This document shows positions 1 to 8,705 of a stretch of DNA of 30,099 nucleotides, one piece after another. Within the stretch, counting starts at the first letter, position 1. The number at the start of each line of letters is the position of its first letter. The notes beneath the pieces were generated by a model that saw only the letters and a program-made list of their open reading frames with translations, did not search any database and had not been told where the DNA came from. The translations under genes and the position numbers were made by a program. This DNA comes from CAZOWW01 sp964583765 (GTDB lineage Bacteria; Actinomycetota; Actinomycetes; Actinomycetales; Kineosporiaceae). Location of the stretch: NCBI GenBank assembly GCA_964583765.1, contig CAZOWW010000071.1, positions 1 through 30,099 on the forward strand, given 5' to 3'.

Positions 1-1
1 G

Positions 2-655
2 GTGGTGGGCTGGCTGCGCCGGCTGTGCATCGTGGCCACCCGGACGCTGCCCGCCTCGGGAGCCGGCGTCAACCTGATGGGCGAGGACGGGTCCCGGGGG
101 GTCGCAGCGGCCTCCGACCCGGCCAGCGAAACCCTCGAAGAACTCCAATTCGCGCTCGGTGAGGGCCCGTGCATCGACGCCTTCACCTCACGACGTGTGG
201 TCCTGGAACCTGACCTGGGCAACGGCGCCTACGCCCGCTGGCTCGCCTACGCCCCGGCCGCTCACGCCCAGGGCATCGGCGCGGTCTTCGCGTTCCCCCT
301 GCAGATCGGCGCGGCCCGACTCGGCGTCCTGGACATCTACCGCCACACCCCAGGCCCACTCTCACAAGCCTCACTCACCCAGGCATTGACGTTCGCCGAG
401 GTCGCCGTGGAGACCCTGCTCGACGCCCAAGGCAACGCGGCCATCGGTGAGGTCCCCGAGGGCCTGGACCAGGCCCTGGACTCGCACTACGTGATCTACC
501 AGGCGCAGGGGATGACAATGCTCGACCTCGGCGTCCCCCTGGGCGACGCGTTGGCCCGGATGCGAGCCCACGCGTACACCCAGGACCGGGCCTTGCGGGA
601 GATCGCTGGTGACATCGTCGCCGGCCGGCTGCGCCTGGCCCCGGACCAGCCATGA
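2..655 (+). CDS. GAF-ANTAR domain regulator, 5' end cut by window
   Basis: Sensor-regulator of the GAF-ANTAR type: the GAF domain binds an unknown ligand and the C-terminal ANTAR domain binds two-hairpin RNA and works by transcription antitermination. The visible 217 residues hold a GAF domain at about 5-140 (including the usual GEGPCIDAF block near 53-61, typical of the actinobacterial group) and an ANTAR domain at about 155-212 (VIYQAQGM near 163-170, then an alanine-rich helical stretch). The GTG at base 2 sits at the window edge and family members usually have some 20-30 more residues before this point, so the true start probably lies outside. It is followed 52 bases later by a second protein of the same type, so the two are probably co-transcribed paralogues. 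Family assignment is firm; ligand and RNA target are unknown. Confidence 0.88.
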   Translation: MVGWLRRLCIVATRTLPASGAGVNLMGEDGSRGVAAASDPASETLEELQFALGEGPCIDAFTSRRVVLEPDLGNGAYARWLAYAPAAHAQGIGAVFAFPLQIGAARLGVLDIYRHTPGPLSQASLTQALTFAEVAVETLLDAQGNAAIGEVPEGLDQALDSHYVIYQAQGMTMLDLGVPLGDALARMRAHAYTQDRALREIAGDIVAGRLRLAPDQP

Positions 656-707
656 TCCACACGATCGGCCCGGCCGACCCACGATCCACCCCCAGAGGGA
701 GACCCTG

Positions 708-1436
708 ATGACCACCGTTTCACCCGAACGCCTCGCCGAAGTGTTCGTCGAAGTAGCAGACACCCTGGTCGACGACTTCGACCTGATCGAGTTCCTGCAA
801 ATGCTCACGACCCGCACCGCCGAACTGATCGGCGTACCCGCGGTAGGCCTGCTCCTGGCCGACGCCCACGGGCACCTGCAGGTCATGGCCGCCTCCGACG
901 AGGCGACCAGGCTGCTGGAACTGTTCCAGGTCCAGATCCGTGAAGGACCCTGCCTGGACGCCTACGCCACCCAGACACCCGTGATCAACGCAGACCTGCG
1001 GACCGCCGCGGACCGCTGGCCCACCTTCGCCCCCCAGGCCACCGCCCTCGGCTTCCGCTCGGTCCACGCCCTCCCCCTGCGCCTGCGCGCCAAGGTCATC
1101 GGAGCCCTGAACCTGTTCGGCACCCAGGCCGGAGGTCTGGAACCCGGCGACGTGAAGATCGTCCAAGCCCTTGCCGATGTCGCCACCATCGGCCTACTCC
1201 AAGAACGAGCCATCCACCAGGGCGAGATCCTCACCCAGCAACTCCAACACGCCCTGACCAGCCGCGTGATCATCGAACAGGCCAAAGGCGCCCTGGCCCG
1301 AACCCACGGCATCGACGTCGACCACGCCTTCGAACTACTCCGCAGCTACGCCCGCCACCACAACCTCAAACTCATCGACATCGCCCACACCATCGTCACC
1401 AACCCCACCAGCATCCCCGACCTGACCCGCACCTGA
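708..1436 (+). CDS. GAF-ANTAR domain regulator
   Basis: A second GAF-ANTAR protein of 242 residues, paralogous to the gene just upstream. I place the start at the ATG at 708 because GAGGGA lies about seven bases before it; the open frame runs on to 609 but that part overlaps the previous gene. The GAF domain covers about 10-165 and carries REGPCLDAY, the same block as in the upstream paralogue. The ANTAR domain covers about 175-235 with VIIEQAKG and the hydrophobic-aromatic pattern FELLRSYAR. Such tandem pairs in actinomycetes are thought to act as ligand-controlled RNA-binding antiterminators (family knowledge); the targets cannot be read from here. No clear terminator hairpin follows, and a gene-poor stretch starts directly behind it. 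Confidence 0.92.
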   Translation: MTTVSPERLAEVFVEVADTLVDDFDLIEFLQMLTTRTAELIGVPAVGLLLADAHGHLQVMAASDEATRLLELFQVQIREGPCLDAYATQTPVINADLRTAADRWPTFAPQATALGFRSVHALPLRLRAKVIGALNLFGTQAGGLEPGDVKIVQALADVATIGLLQERAIHQGEILTQQLQHALTSRVIIEQAKGALARTHGIDVDHAFELLRSYARHHNLKLIDIAHTIVTNPTSIPDLTRT

Positions 1437-2834
1437 CCCTGCCAAGCCAGGCATCCCGCCCCCAGCCTGCGCCAGCCAGACATAGCGGCCGGCGGCGGAA
1501 CTGCCCCATGGAACGAGCAGTACCGGATGCTCACCAGTGTCACAGCCGCCGGATAAACGCCAGGAAAGTCTCGGAAACGCTCGACCCGCTCACCGACCAC
1601 CCCGAGATCCACACGCGGGCACACCTCAGAGATCCATGTCGGAGCCCATCCCAGCACCCACGGTGCCGGACGCACATCTTGCGCACCACCCCGGCCCGCG
1701 CCCCCGACACGGCGATGCCCCCCACCACGCCAGGCCGAAGGACACTACTTCCACCGCACGCACCGCCGGGCCCGAAACCCGGACGGCACCCCCGTCCTCC
1801 CCCCACCCCCGCGCCGCAGCCCACCCGCTCAGCCGGATGCACCCACCCGAACCCGATGCCAGGATCAGACCCACGACGCCCGTGTCGGCATCCCCCGTCG
1901 CTGACCGCGTCCAGGCGCCCCGACTCCTCCCCCGTGGTCGGGGCACCGACCTTTGACGCCGACACCCGCAACGCCCGCCCATACCCTCCACGAGTGGACA
2001 CCTGGTGCTGGGGCCGAACCGCCATTCCGGCGACATCGACGCCACGGGGGAAATGGACGGGACGACAATCCCGCCGGTGATCGCGGCCCGAACCCCAGCA
2101 CCCCATCCTGGGCCCACCACACTCCCACCGCCTCGCGACACGACCCACCGCACGCCCTGGACCCGCCTGGCCCATGTCGCACGACGTCGCCGCCGCAAGG
2201 CAGCGGGCAAGAGACAGGGCGAGGCAACGGGGTCCGCCACCTCAGAGCCACTTACGGAGCAGCCCTGCGGGTGTTCCCCACCCCTGGCTTTCCCCGGAGC
2301 AGATCCGAAAGATCATGCTGCTGGGGGACAGCGGAGAAGGGTACGAGCGCGGGAACGGACGGATAGAGGACATCTTGCAGGATGTTCCTCGCCGACCGTG
2401 ATCCTTGAGGCAACGACATGGGTGGGCGCCCGGCGCCTTCCACGATGAGGCTCACGGGACACCCTGGCGATCATGGATCGTCGTTGGACTGGTCCGCGAC
2501 GGAACCCGTGTTCGCTGATCACGCCGAGGTGAGGTCCGGAGGTCAGGGTACGGGGTTCGTGTGGGCCGTGGCCCCCGCGAAGCCATCAACTCCACCGGCA
2601 CCTGTCGCACAGACCAGCCCGCATCAGCCGCCGACCCGGATCGACACCGCTCAGAAAGGCGACAGCGACACGGACGCGACGTCGTCCTTGGTCGGCACAA
2701 CGACGGCCTCCACCAGACGCGCCGCCAGACGCATCGAGGTACCCGAAGGCCGCTCCCCCGGAGTGAGCCCCCACAGAGGAACGCGTCGGACTGAGTGGTG
2801 TTGCTCACCGGGGGCCGTCGCGCAAGGCCATGGC
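1437..2834. other. Gene-poor stretch of about 1.4 kb
   Basis: Frames are open on both strands, but their translations are Pro/Arg/Gly/His-rich low-complexity strings typical of open frames forced by high GC, and none shows a recognisable domain or a good ribosome site. A short frame at 2174-2401 has a more protein-like second half (EQIRKIMLLGDSGEG), but it is too short to call. An imperfect inverted repeat, AGGACATC/GATGTTCCT, lies at about 2368-2390. No tRNA-like fold was found. Confidence 0.5.
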
Positions 2835-4199
2835 TCAGGGCACGGTGTCGTAGTCCGGTCTGCCCACAGCGCGCATCCACGCCGTCTCGGGTCCGTTGTG
2901 CCGCGCCTGACCGATCCGGAGCCCGAGCCAGCCGCCGATCGCGCCGATGAGGGGCCAGCCATGCCCGACCGGAACGATCACCCATGCCGCCGCGAGCAGG
3001 AATCCCAGCCAGAACATGCGCAACACCGCGACGAGGCGACCCTTACCGGCGCCGCCCAGTCTCGAGACGACCTCGCGCGCTGCGGTGCGCCAGGTCCGCG
3101 ACCAGCGACGAAGACGCCCGGCGCTACCCACCCCGAGCGGCGCCGGCTGCGGTGCCGCTCGCAGCACTTCCCGCGCCAGGACGACAAAGGTGGCCGAGGT
3201 CGCGGTGACGTCGTCGATCGAGGCCGTCAGGAGCCACTGGGCCGCGAGTGCGAGCAGCGTTGCCGTGCTCAGGAACAGGAACGCCAGGCCCAGCGAACCG
3301 CGCGTCAGCTCCTGAATCGTGGCGCGGCGAGTGCCTGACGACACGGCGCTCACGAAGCGAACGGCGGCGATCAAGGGGATCGCCATCATGAGGGACGGCA
3401 GCCAGGGAACGGACGCCCGTGCGAGCGGGGCGTCGCCCGGACAGATCAGCCAACGGCTCAGAACCGCAAGGAACAACAAGGTGGCGAGGCGGGCCATTGT
3501 CGCGCGGAGGATGTTCGTGAACTCGCCCCGGACGATCTGGTTACGGGGGTCAGCACGGGCGACGTTCGCGATGCTCTCGGCCGACTGCGCCAGCCGTGAG
3601 CCGCGGTCGTGCTTCGTCTGGTCCATGTGCAGCCAGGCGAGGGCGAAGCGGGCGCCGACGTGTGTGGGGTCCAGGGCCAGCGTGCGCTGGAAGGCATCCT
3701 CGGCACAGCCCAGAAGACCCCACTGGGCCGCGATCGTGCCGACCAGGAAATGCGTGTCGGGCTCGTCGGGGCCCAGCTCGACGGCCCGTTCGGCGGCGGC
3801 GTTGGCCTGCGCCCAGACACCCCGGCGGGCGCCTTCATGGGCAATGGCCTCTGCGAGCCGGGCATGGCTCTGCCAGCTGTTGGGGGCCAGCGCCACCGTC
3901 CGCCGCGCTGCCTCGATGGCCTCCTCGTGCCTGCCGAGTTTCGTCGCGGCGTGGCTGCGGACGTGATGAGCCCAAGCGTCAGTCGGGTCGAGTGCACACG
4001 CCCTCCGGGCGCACCGCAGGGCCTCGGCAGCCTGCTGGGCCCCGATCTGGGCCCGAGCCAGGAGACGCCAGGCGACAGCCTGACCTGGATCGTCCGCGAG
4101 GACCCTCCGCAGGAGCACGGACGCCTCGTCGTGACGCCTCAGATCGAGCAGGCTCCTGGCGCGGGCGATGCGGACCCCGAGGGCCGGTGCGTCGCTCAT
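2835..4199 (-). CDS. TPR-repeat membrane protein
   Basis: A 454-residue protein with an N-terminal tetratricopeptide-repeat block and a C-terminal membrane part. I chose the ATG at 4199 because the protein-like sequence begins there (MSDAPALG); the upstream frame to 4358 reads as noise. About 8-230 are helical TPR-like repeats with the usual A-L-x-LDP spacing (ALDPTDAW, ALAPNSW, ALDPTHVG at about 33-residue steps). From about 250 follow four hydrophobic segments (starting MARLATLLFL, PWLPSLMMAI, SLGLAFLFL, MFWLGFLLA), so the TPR domain is probably cytoplasmic and tethered to the membrane. TPR domains bind protein partners; no enzymatic motif is visible. No clear Shine-Dalgarno precedes the start. 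Its product and partner are unknown; the domain call is firm. Confidence 0.82.
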   Translation of the reverse strand: MSDAPALGVRIARARSLLDLRRHDEASVLLRRVLADDPGQAVAWRLLARAQIGAQQAAEALRCARRACALDPTDAWAHHVRSHAATKLGRHEEAIEAARRTVALAPNSWQSHARLAEAIAHEGARRGVWAQANAAAERAVELGPDEPDTHFLVGTIAAQWGLLGCAEDAFQRTLALDPTHVGARFALAWLHMDQTKHDRGSRLAQSAESIANVARADPRNQIVRGEFTNILRATMARLATLLFLAVLSRWLICPGDAPLARASVPWLPSLMMAIPLIAAVRFVSAVSSGTRRATIQELTRGSLGLAFLFLSTATLLALAAQWLLTASIDDVTATSATFVVLAREVLRAAPQPAPLGVGSAGRLRRWSRTWRTAAREVVSRLGGAGKGRLVAVLRMFWLGFLLAAAWVIVPVGHGWPLIGAIGGWLGLRIGQARHNGPETAWMRAVGRPDYDTVP

Positions 4200-4386
4200 C
4201 GGCCGATGCCGATGCCCGGCCGTGTCTGGCGGTCGCGCCGCCCGCGCCGGCCGCCGTCCAGGATCACGCGCGCAGTATGCCTCGCCCCAACTGGCGTTGT
4301 CCTGGGTGCGGATACCCCCATCTCCGGCCAGGGTGTCCTCAGGCCAGTCCTGCCTCACAGGCGTGCCGGCGTCTCGCGCCCGGAGT

Positions 4387-4632
4387 TCAGACGGGCCGCC
4401 GCGGTTTTCCGGCCAAGGGGCCGAGCCAGATTCCGAGATAGAGGAGGGCCCAGGGCAGGATCTGCCACTGAGGGGTGTGCGGAAGGGCCGACAGGACCAG
4501 GCAGCTGAGGAAGCTCAACCGCAGCGACCAGGGCCCGACGGCTACCCGGTGAGCCAGGTGCCAGGCATGGCAGACGCGCGTAGCGAATCGCGTGGTGCGC
4601 CCAGATGCGTGATCCTTGGCGAATGGCGACAC
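4387..4632 (-). CDS. Possible small membrane protein
   Basis: An 81-residue frame starting with GTG at 4632, with strong GC preference at the third codon position across its length, which argues that it is translated. The first half is basic and His-rich. The second half holds two hydrophobic stretches (SLRLSFLSCLVLSAL at about 41-55 and ILPWALLYLGIWLG near 61-74), suggesting a hairpin of two membrane helices. It lies 187 bases upstream of the TPR gene on the same strand and could be co-transcribed with it. Its start region overlaps the start of the divergent DUF1003 gene by 10-28 bases, depending on the start chosen there, which is unusual. No Shine-Dalgarno is visible and I recognise no family. 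Confidence 0.45.
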   Translation of the reverse strand: MSPFAKDHASGRTTRFATRVCHAWHLAHRVAVGPWSLRLSFLSCLVLSALPHTPQWQILPWALLYLGIWLGPLAGKPRRPV

Positions 4633-5123
4633 ACGGCTGGCAGACGCACTGGCACACCCACCGCGGAGTGCGATCCGGCGATCAACTCACGCTCGGAGAA
4701 CGGGCCGCCGACCGGATGCGGAACGCGATGGGTTCATGGCCCTTCGTGTTCGGCTTCTTCGCCATCATGATTGTTTGGGCGATCATCAACTCGGTCTTCT
4801 ATCTGGGCGGTTCACACGGCAAGCACGGCTTCGACCCCTACCCCTACATTCTGCTCAACCTGTTCTTGTCCATGCTCGCCGGCGTGCAAGCCGCGGCACT
4901 CCTCATCGCCGCCAAGCGGGCGGACGCGATCGCTTCCGAGGTTGCCCTGCACACCGAGCACAACACCGATGACATCAAGGTCCTGTTGAGCGAGAACACC
5001 GCATTGACCCAAGCGGTGAAACAGAACACCGATCTCCTCCAAGAGATTCACCGCCACCTCTCGACACTGACTCCCGAAGCTGGCCAGTTCACGCCAGACG
5101 AAGGGCCGTCGCCGACCCTGTAG
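4605..5123 (+). CDS. DUF1003 family membrane protein
   Basis: A 172-residue protein of the DUF1003 family, small inner-membrane proteins of unknown role. The family pattern is plain: ADRMRNAMGSWPFV at about 35-48, a first membrane helix at about 46-66, the FDPYPYILLNLFLS block at about 76-89 running into a second helix to about 103, then a charged helical tail (KRADAIASEV, and about 120-152 with coiled-coil character) that faces the cytoplasm. Start choice is unsure: ATG 4605, ATG 4623 and GTG 4668 are all in frame and none has a good Shine-Dalgarno; the conserved part begins only at about residue 25. The tail from about 155 is poorly conserved in the family. It is divergent from the small membrane ORF and TPR gene. 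Confidence 0.85.
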   Translation: MRDPWRMATHGWQTHWHTHRGVRSGDQLTLGERAADRMRNAMGSWPFVFGFFAIMIVWAIINSVFYLGGSHGKHGFDPYPYILLNLFLSMLAGVQAAALLIAAKRADAIASEVALHTEHNTDDIKVLLSENTALTQAVKQNTDLLQEIHRHLSTLTPEAGQFTPDEGPSPTL

Positions 5124-5629
5124 GTCCCACGCCAGATTCCTTCAACCCCAAGGTGGTGTCGGCCGTCGATGCGGTCTGCACGGAGTGCACCATCCGGCGC
5201 CGCCTGACCCCACGGACGATGTGAAGGACACGCTGGCGGGTCACCCGCGGGCGTGTTGGGCTCTTTCGTCACAGTCCGCGAAGCCACACGTGATCATCTC
5301 CATGCCACACTGACCCCCGCGCTCGGGCCTGTCGGCAACTTCGTGTGCACGGGTTGGACTACGCCCGCCGCCAAGGGAGGCTGCGTTCGCACAACCGCCA
5401 CCAGGCAGGTACTTTCGACCGCATGCACACTCATTCCTCGCGAGTCTGCCGGGTTCCCGGTGCCGAATTTCGGACACAGAATCTCCCCATGGCCTCTCCG
5501 TCAGGTTCGCCAAGATCGATGGCTTGCGCCGGCCACTGACGACGCGCCCTGATGGGCGATGCCCCGGTGCTCTGGTCTGGGCGACGAGAGCGGGGGTCAT
5601 CGGGTCGGCGAGGTCCGTAGGGTTGGCGC
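5124..5629. other. Intergenic stretch without a supported gene
   Basis: Short open frames on both strands give no recognisable protein. A small hairpin (GCGGG, loop TCA, CCCGC) at about 5236-5248 could act as a weak terminator for the DUF1003 gene, but it is short. Nothing else stands out. Confidence 0.45.
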
Positions 5630-6290
5630 GTGGACCCGATGCCGCCAGCAGTCTTCAATCTCGTACCGGCGGTGAGGCAGGCGGCGCAGGAACGGCAGGC
5701 GACGTGGCAGTTCGTCGGGACCACGCGAGGGCATGGCACCGCCCGCCGCGGCCCGGCGACGGCCTCGGCACCGCCGAACTCGCCGCCTTGCAGGACCAGC
5801 TCACGGCCACCAAATCCCGGATCCAGGCCCTTCCCCGGTCCCTGATCGAGAGCTACGCCCTCCCGGGCCACGACCGCGACCTGACCAGCAACCAGGACAG
5901 GCTCCTCACCGGCAACCAGATCCATGTCGATGCCGGCGGCCAGGTCCTGGTGCTGCGGATCGAGAACCAGGGTTGCGCCGAGTGGGGCATCCACCTCGAG
6001 GATCTCGATCAGGACGACCGCCGACGCTCATGCAGCTCTCCCACGAACCCGGCCGCTGGCGGCCGTATACCGACGCCTGCCGATCCCCGAACTGCCCCAC
6101 TGGACCGTGCCGAGCGTGCACTGGTACGCCGGACCCGACCTGCTCATCCGCGACGAGGCCCAGACCTGGCTCTGGGCCCGCGGCCGCACACCACAGGCAC
6201 TCCTCCCCCTCCAGCGCCTGCTGGCCTCGCTCCCGCAGGCGTCCCGAAGGCGCCACGTCACGCCCAGACCATCCCCAGGTCCGCCTGACC
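5630..6290 (+). pseudogene. SUKH (SMI1/KNR4-like) gene broken by frameshifts
   Basis: Remnant of a gene resembling actinobacterial SMI1/KNR4 (SUKH) proteins, a fold common among immunity proteins of polymorphic toxin systems. The homologous reading moves through three frames. It starts at GTG 5630 (MPPAVFNLVPAV... to about TWQFVGTT, near 5730). From about 5757 to 6015 it runs in another frame with the family core TSNQDRLL, LVLRIENQGCAEWGIHLEDL. It then passes through a second shift near 6020-6030 (MQLSHEPGRWRPYTD). The last piece, from about 6075, is in a third frame (DLLIRDEAQTWLWARGRTPQAL). At least three shifts are therefore needed to restore one protein. All pieces keep high third-position GC, so the decay looks recent. 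Partner toxin genes are not visible nearby. Confidence 0.68.
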
Positions 6291-6365
6291 GCGCGAACCC
6301 CCTGAGGAAAGGCTCTCACCGCGTTCCAGGGCTACGGCCCGTTCTCGAGCCACCCCTCACTCCCC

Positions 6366-6385
6366 CCGCCGGGTACGCCCGGCGG
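6366..6385. terminator. Perfect 8-bp stem-loop between convergent units
   Basis: CCGCCGGG, loop TACG, CCCGGCGG. It lies between the plus-strand SUKH remnant and the 3' end of the minus-strand VOC gene and could stop transcription from either side. There is no U-tract, as is common in high-GC actinobacteria. Confidence 0.5.
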
Positions 6386-6505
6386 TGCGCCCGCGGATCG
6401 GGCGCCTTGACCCAAGGATGCAACGCGCGGTCACGGTCCAGGGACCACACCGCCCGCTACAGATCATGTCCACCTTGCGGGTCGGCTGGGGACGATGGGG
6501 CGAAG

Positions 6506-7399
6506 TCATTCGCTGCGGCCCACCCGCTGCAGCTCGGCGATGTCGATCCTGCGCATCGCCATGAGGGCCTGCACCGCGGCCGGCCCGGCTCCCAGAAGCT
6601 CGGGCAGGTTCGCCGGGACGATCTGCCAACTCACTCCGAAGGGATCCTTCAACCAGCCGCACTGGCTTTCCACGCCACCGCCACGGGTCAGGGCGTCCCA
6701 ATACCGGTCGACCTCGGCCTGGTCGCGGCAGGAGACGAACAGCGAGATGGCCTCGTTGAAGGTGAAGTCGTGGCCGCGCGTGCTGTCCATGGCCAGGAGG
6801 TGGTTGTCCCCCAGATGGAAGCGCGCGTGCTTGACCAGCCCGGGGGTGTCCTGGTCACCCTCCTCGTACGGGACCAGCGCATCGATGCCGGAAGCTTCGA
6901 ACAGCTCCGTGTACAGGCGCATGGCTTCCTGCGCGCGGCCGGCCGCCGGACCGGTGAACATCAGCTGCGGCGTGACCCGCGCGGGCGGCCGTCCGGCCCC
7001 GGCCAGCGTCAGCTGCCAGGTGACGCCGTACCGGTCCTGCAGCCAGCCGTATGCCGGGGACCACGGATAGGCCTGCAACGGCATCAGGACCGTTCCGCCC
7101 TCGCCGAGCTGCTGCCACGTCGCCTCGACCTTCGCCTGGTCCTCCAGGGTGCAGTAGAACGAGATCGAGGGATTGATCGTGAACAGCGGGCCGCCGTCCA
7201 GACACATGAACGACCGCCCCAGCAGCCGGAAGGACCCGGAGATGACCTTGCCGGTCATGCCGGCGAAGTGCGGGTCCAGCGACTCCTCGGGATAGCGCTC
7301 CACGTGCCCGATTCCCGAGTCGTCGAAGATCGAGGTGTAGAACCTCATCGCCGACTCAGCCTGGTCGTCGAACCACAGGCACGGGGTGATCTCGGGCAT
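6506..7399 (-). CDS. Two-domain VOC/PhnB-like protein
   Basis: A 297-residue protein with two copies of the vicinal-oxygen-chelate fold in the PhnB/'3-demethylubiquinone methyltransferase-like' form. The ATG at 7399 is chosen because GGAGA lies seven bases before it and the domain begins at once (MPEITPCLWFDDQAE). Copy one spans about 1-135 (AMRFYTSIF, SFYCTLEDQAKVEATW, GWLQDRYGVTWQL). Copy two spans about 150-280 (AMRLYTELF, LFVSCRDQAEVDRYW, GWLKDPFGVSWQIVP). The two copies clearly arose by duplication. Family members rarely have proven functions; the methyltransferase name used in databases is misleading. It stands alone, with an IS remnant upstream and a hairpin downstream. Confidence 0.9.
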   Translation of the reverse strand: MPEITPCLWFDDQAESAMRFYTSIFDDSGIGHVERYPEESLDPHFAGMTGKVISGSFRLLGRSFMCLDGGPLFTINPSISFYCTLEDQAKVEATWQQLGEGGTVLMPLQAYPWSPAYGWLQDRYGVTWQLTLAGAGRPPARVTPQLMFTGPAAGRAQEAMRLYTELFEASGIDALVPYEEGDQDTPGLVKHARFHLGDNHLLAMDSTRGHDFTFNEAISLFVSCRDQAEVDRYWDALTRGGGVESQCGWLKDPFGVSWQIVPANLPELLGAGPAAVQALMAMRRIDIAELQRVGRSE

Positions 7400-7525
7400 C
7401 GCGGGTCTCCATCTCAGCTCGACCGAACAACCACCAATACTCATACAGACGAGCCGAGGTCACGCGCTCATCAGCAGTCTCCGGCTTGACGGAGTCCGCC
7501 GCGACCCGGAGACGACCCGTGCGAT

Positions 7526-8655
7526 CAGGGTCTTTGCATAGTCACGTGATCAAGCCGTGAGCTGCGGGGATGCACGCGAAGAGGTCCGCGGAGGCCGGCA
7601 TGAAGCAGGTGCGACCGTCCGGAACCATGGAGTTTGACTAGAACGTCCCGACTCCAGACAAGGCCGCACCCGCAGATGGCCTCCTGCCCCATCACCGCCC
7701 TGAACCAGGCCCTGACCACCCATCCGGGGTCCCGCCCGGAAGTGACCGACCATGAGTGACCCGGGCTGATCCAGACCCTGGAACAGGTGCCCGATCCCCG
7801 TGACCGACACGGGGTGCGCTACCACCTGGCTTCGATGTTGGGTGTTGCGGTGTGCGCAGTCATCGCTGGATCGGTCGCCTACGCCGGCATCACCGACTGG
7901 CTCGAAGACCTTCCCCCGGATGCCCTGGCTACCTTGGAGCCTGCCCGCCGACCGGCGCCGACCACCGTGTGGCGCCTGCTCACCCGCATCGACCCCATCG
8001 CCCTGACCCGGGTCCTGGCGACCTGGCTCCTGGCGCGCACCCCAGCGCCGAGCTCGCCGGCCGGCCGCCGGGTGATTGCTTTCGACGGCAAGACCCTGCG
8101 CCGGGCCGTGCAGGCCGACGGCACCCGCACGCATCTGCTCCCGGCCCTGGACGTGGCCACCGGCATCACCCTGGCCCCGATCCCCCTGAAGACCAAGGGC
8201 GGGGAGATCGCCCAGGTCAAGCCCCTCATCGAGAACATCGAGGCCGTCACCGGGACCGTGTGCGGGGTGGTGTTCGTGGCCGATGCCCTGCACGCCCAGA
8301 CCATCCACGCCACCGATCTGCACGAGCGCGGGGCAGCCCTGTACGTACGCGTCAAGGCAAACCAGCCCCGCCTGCTGGCCCGCCTACGATCCCTGCCTGG
8401 TCCGACGTGCCCGTCTGGGACCGCACCCGTGATCACGCCCACGGGCGCCGCGAGACACGCACCTGCAAGGTCGTCACCGTCCCGGCCGGGCTGGGATTTC
8501 CCCACGCCGCCCAGGCCGTACGGATCACCCGCACCCGCTGCTTGCGCTCACGCACCACCCGCGAGACCGCCTACCTGATCGTGACTCTGCCCCACGAGCA
8601 GGCCTCACCTGCCGAGCTGAACCTGCGGGCCCACCCTGGGGTGGAGGGCGTGGAC
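7526..8655 (+). mobile_element. Dead ISAs1-type insertion sequence
   Basis: Remnant of an ISAs1-family element around the broken transposase gene at 7676-8655. A possible left terminal sequence, CAGGGTCTTTGCATA, begins at about 7526; I recall similar ends in actinobacterial members, but this is not verified. No inverted copy of it is visible on the right, where the transposase fades out shortly before the hairpin at 8663. The right end therefore seems lost. Confidence 0.6.
7676..8655 (+). pseudogene. ISAs1 family transposase, inactivated
   Basis: Transposase of the ISAs1 family (DDE type) with three lesions. Read from ATG 7676, the first 27 residues (MASCPITALNQAL...EVTDHE) meet an in-frame TGA at 7757-7759, after which the family sequence resumes in the same frame (LIQTLEQVPDPRDRHGVRY). 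The core continues with VIAFDGKTLRRAV, which contains the first catalytic Asp, and with VVFVADALHAQ, where the second is expected. At about 8397 one base is missing (CTGCC-TGG), and the frame changes to give WSDVPVWDRTRDHAHGR and then EQASPAELN. From about 8620 the C-terminus, which should carry the final acidic residue, degenerates and is lost. The longest uninterrupted piece is 7787-8578. The element cannot encode an active transposase. Confidence 0.85.
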
Positions 8656-8662
8656 GGAACGG

Positions 8663-8699
8663 ACGCGGTCCCTGGGCTGGTACGCCCCAGGGACCGCGT
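8663..8699. terminator. Strong hairpin after the 8706-9140 gene
   Basis: A 14-bp perfect stem (ACGCGGTCCCTGGG at 8663-8676 with its complement at 8686-8699) and a 9-base loop. It starts seven bases beyond the stop of the minus-strand gene ending at 8706 and is most likely its terminator. It also marks the point where IS sequence ends. Confidence 0.8.
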
Positions 8700-8705
8700 G
8701 CTGCG

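Noticed and set aside
2174..2401. 75-codon frame with a protein-like second half
   Set aside because: First half is low complexity, codon bias is weak and no family was recognised. Kept only as a remark in the gene-poor stretch.
2418..3338. 306-codon plus-strand frame
   Set aside because: It overlaps the TPR gene antisense and shows only low-complexity charged sequence.
4270..4330. tRNA-like stretch near 4290 on either strand
   Set aside because: The GGGT...ACCC element lacks the TTCRA T-loop and no acceptor stem or anticodon arm can be drawn.
5924..7489. A plus-strand open frame of 521 codons
   Set aside because: Its larger part is exactly opposite the well-supported VOC/PhnB-like gene and reads as Arg/Gly/Gln-rich noise. 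Its first part is one frame of the SUKH remnant.
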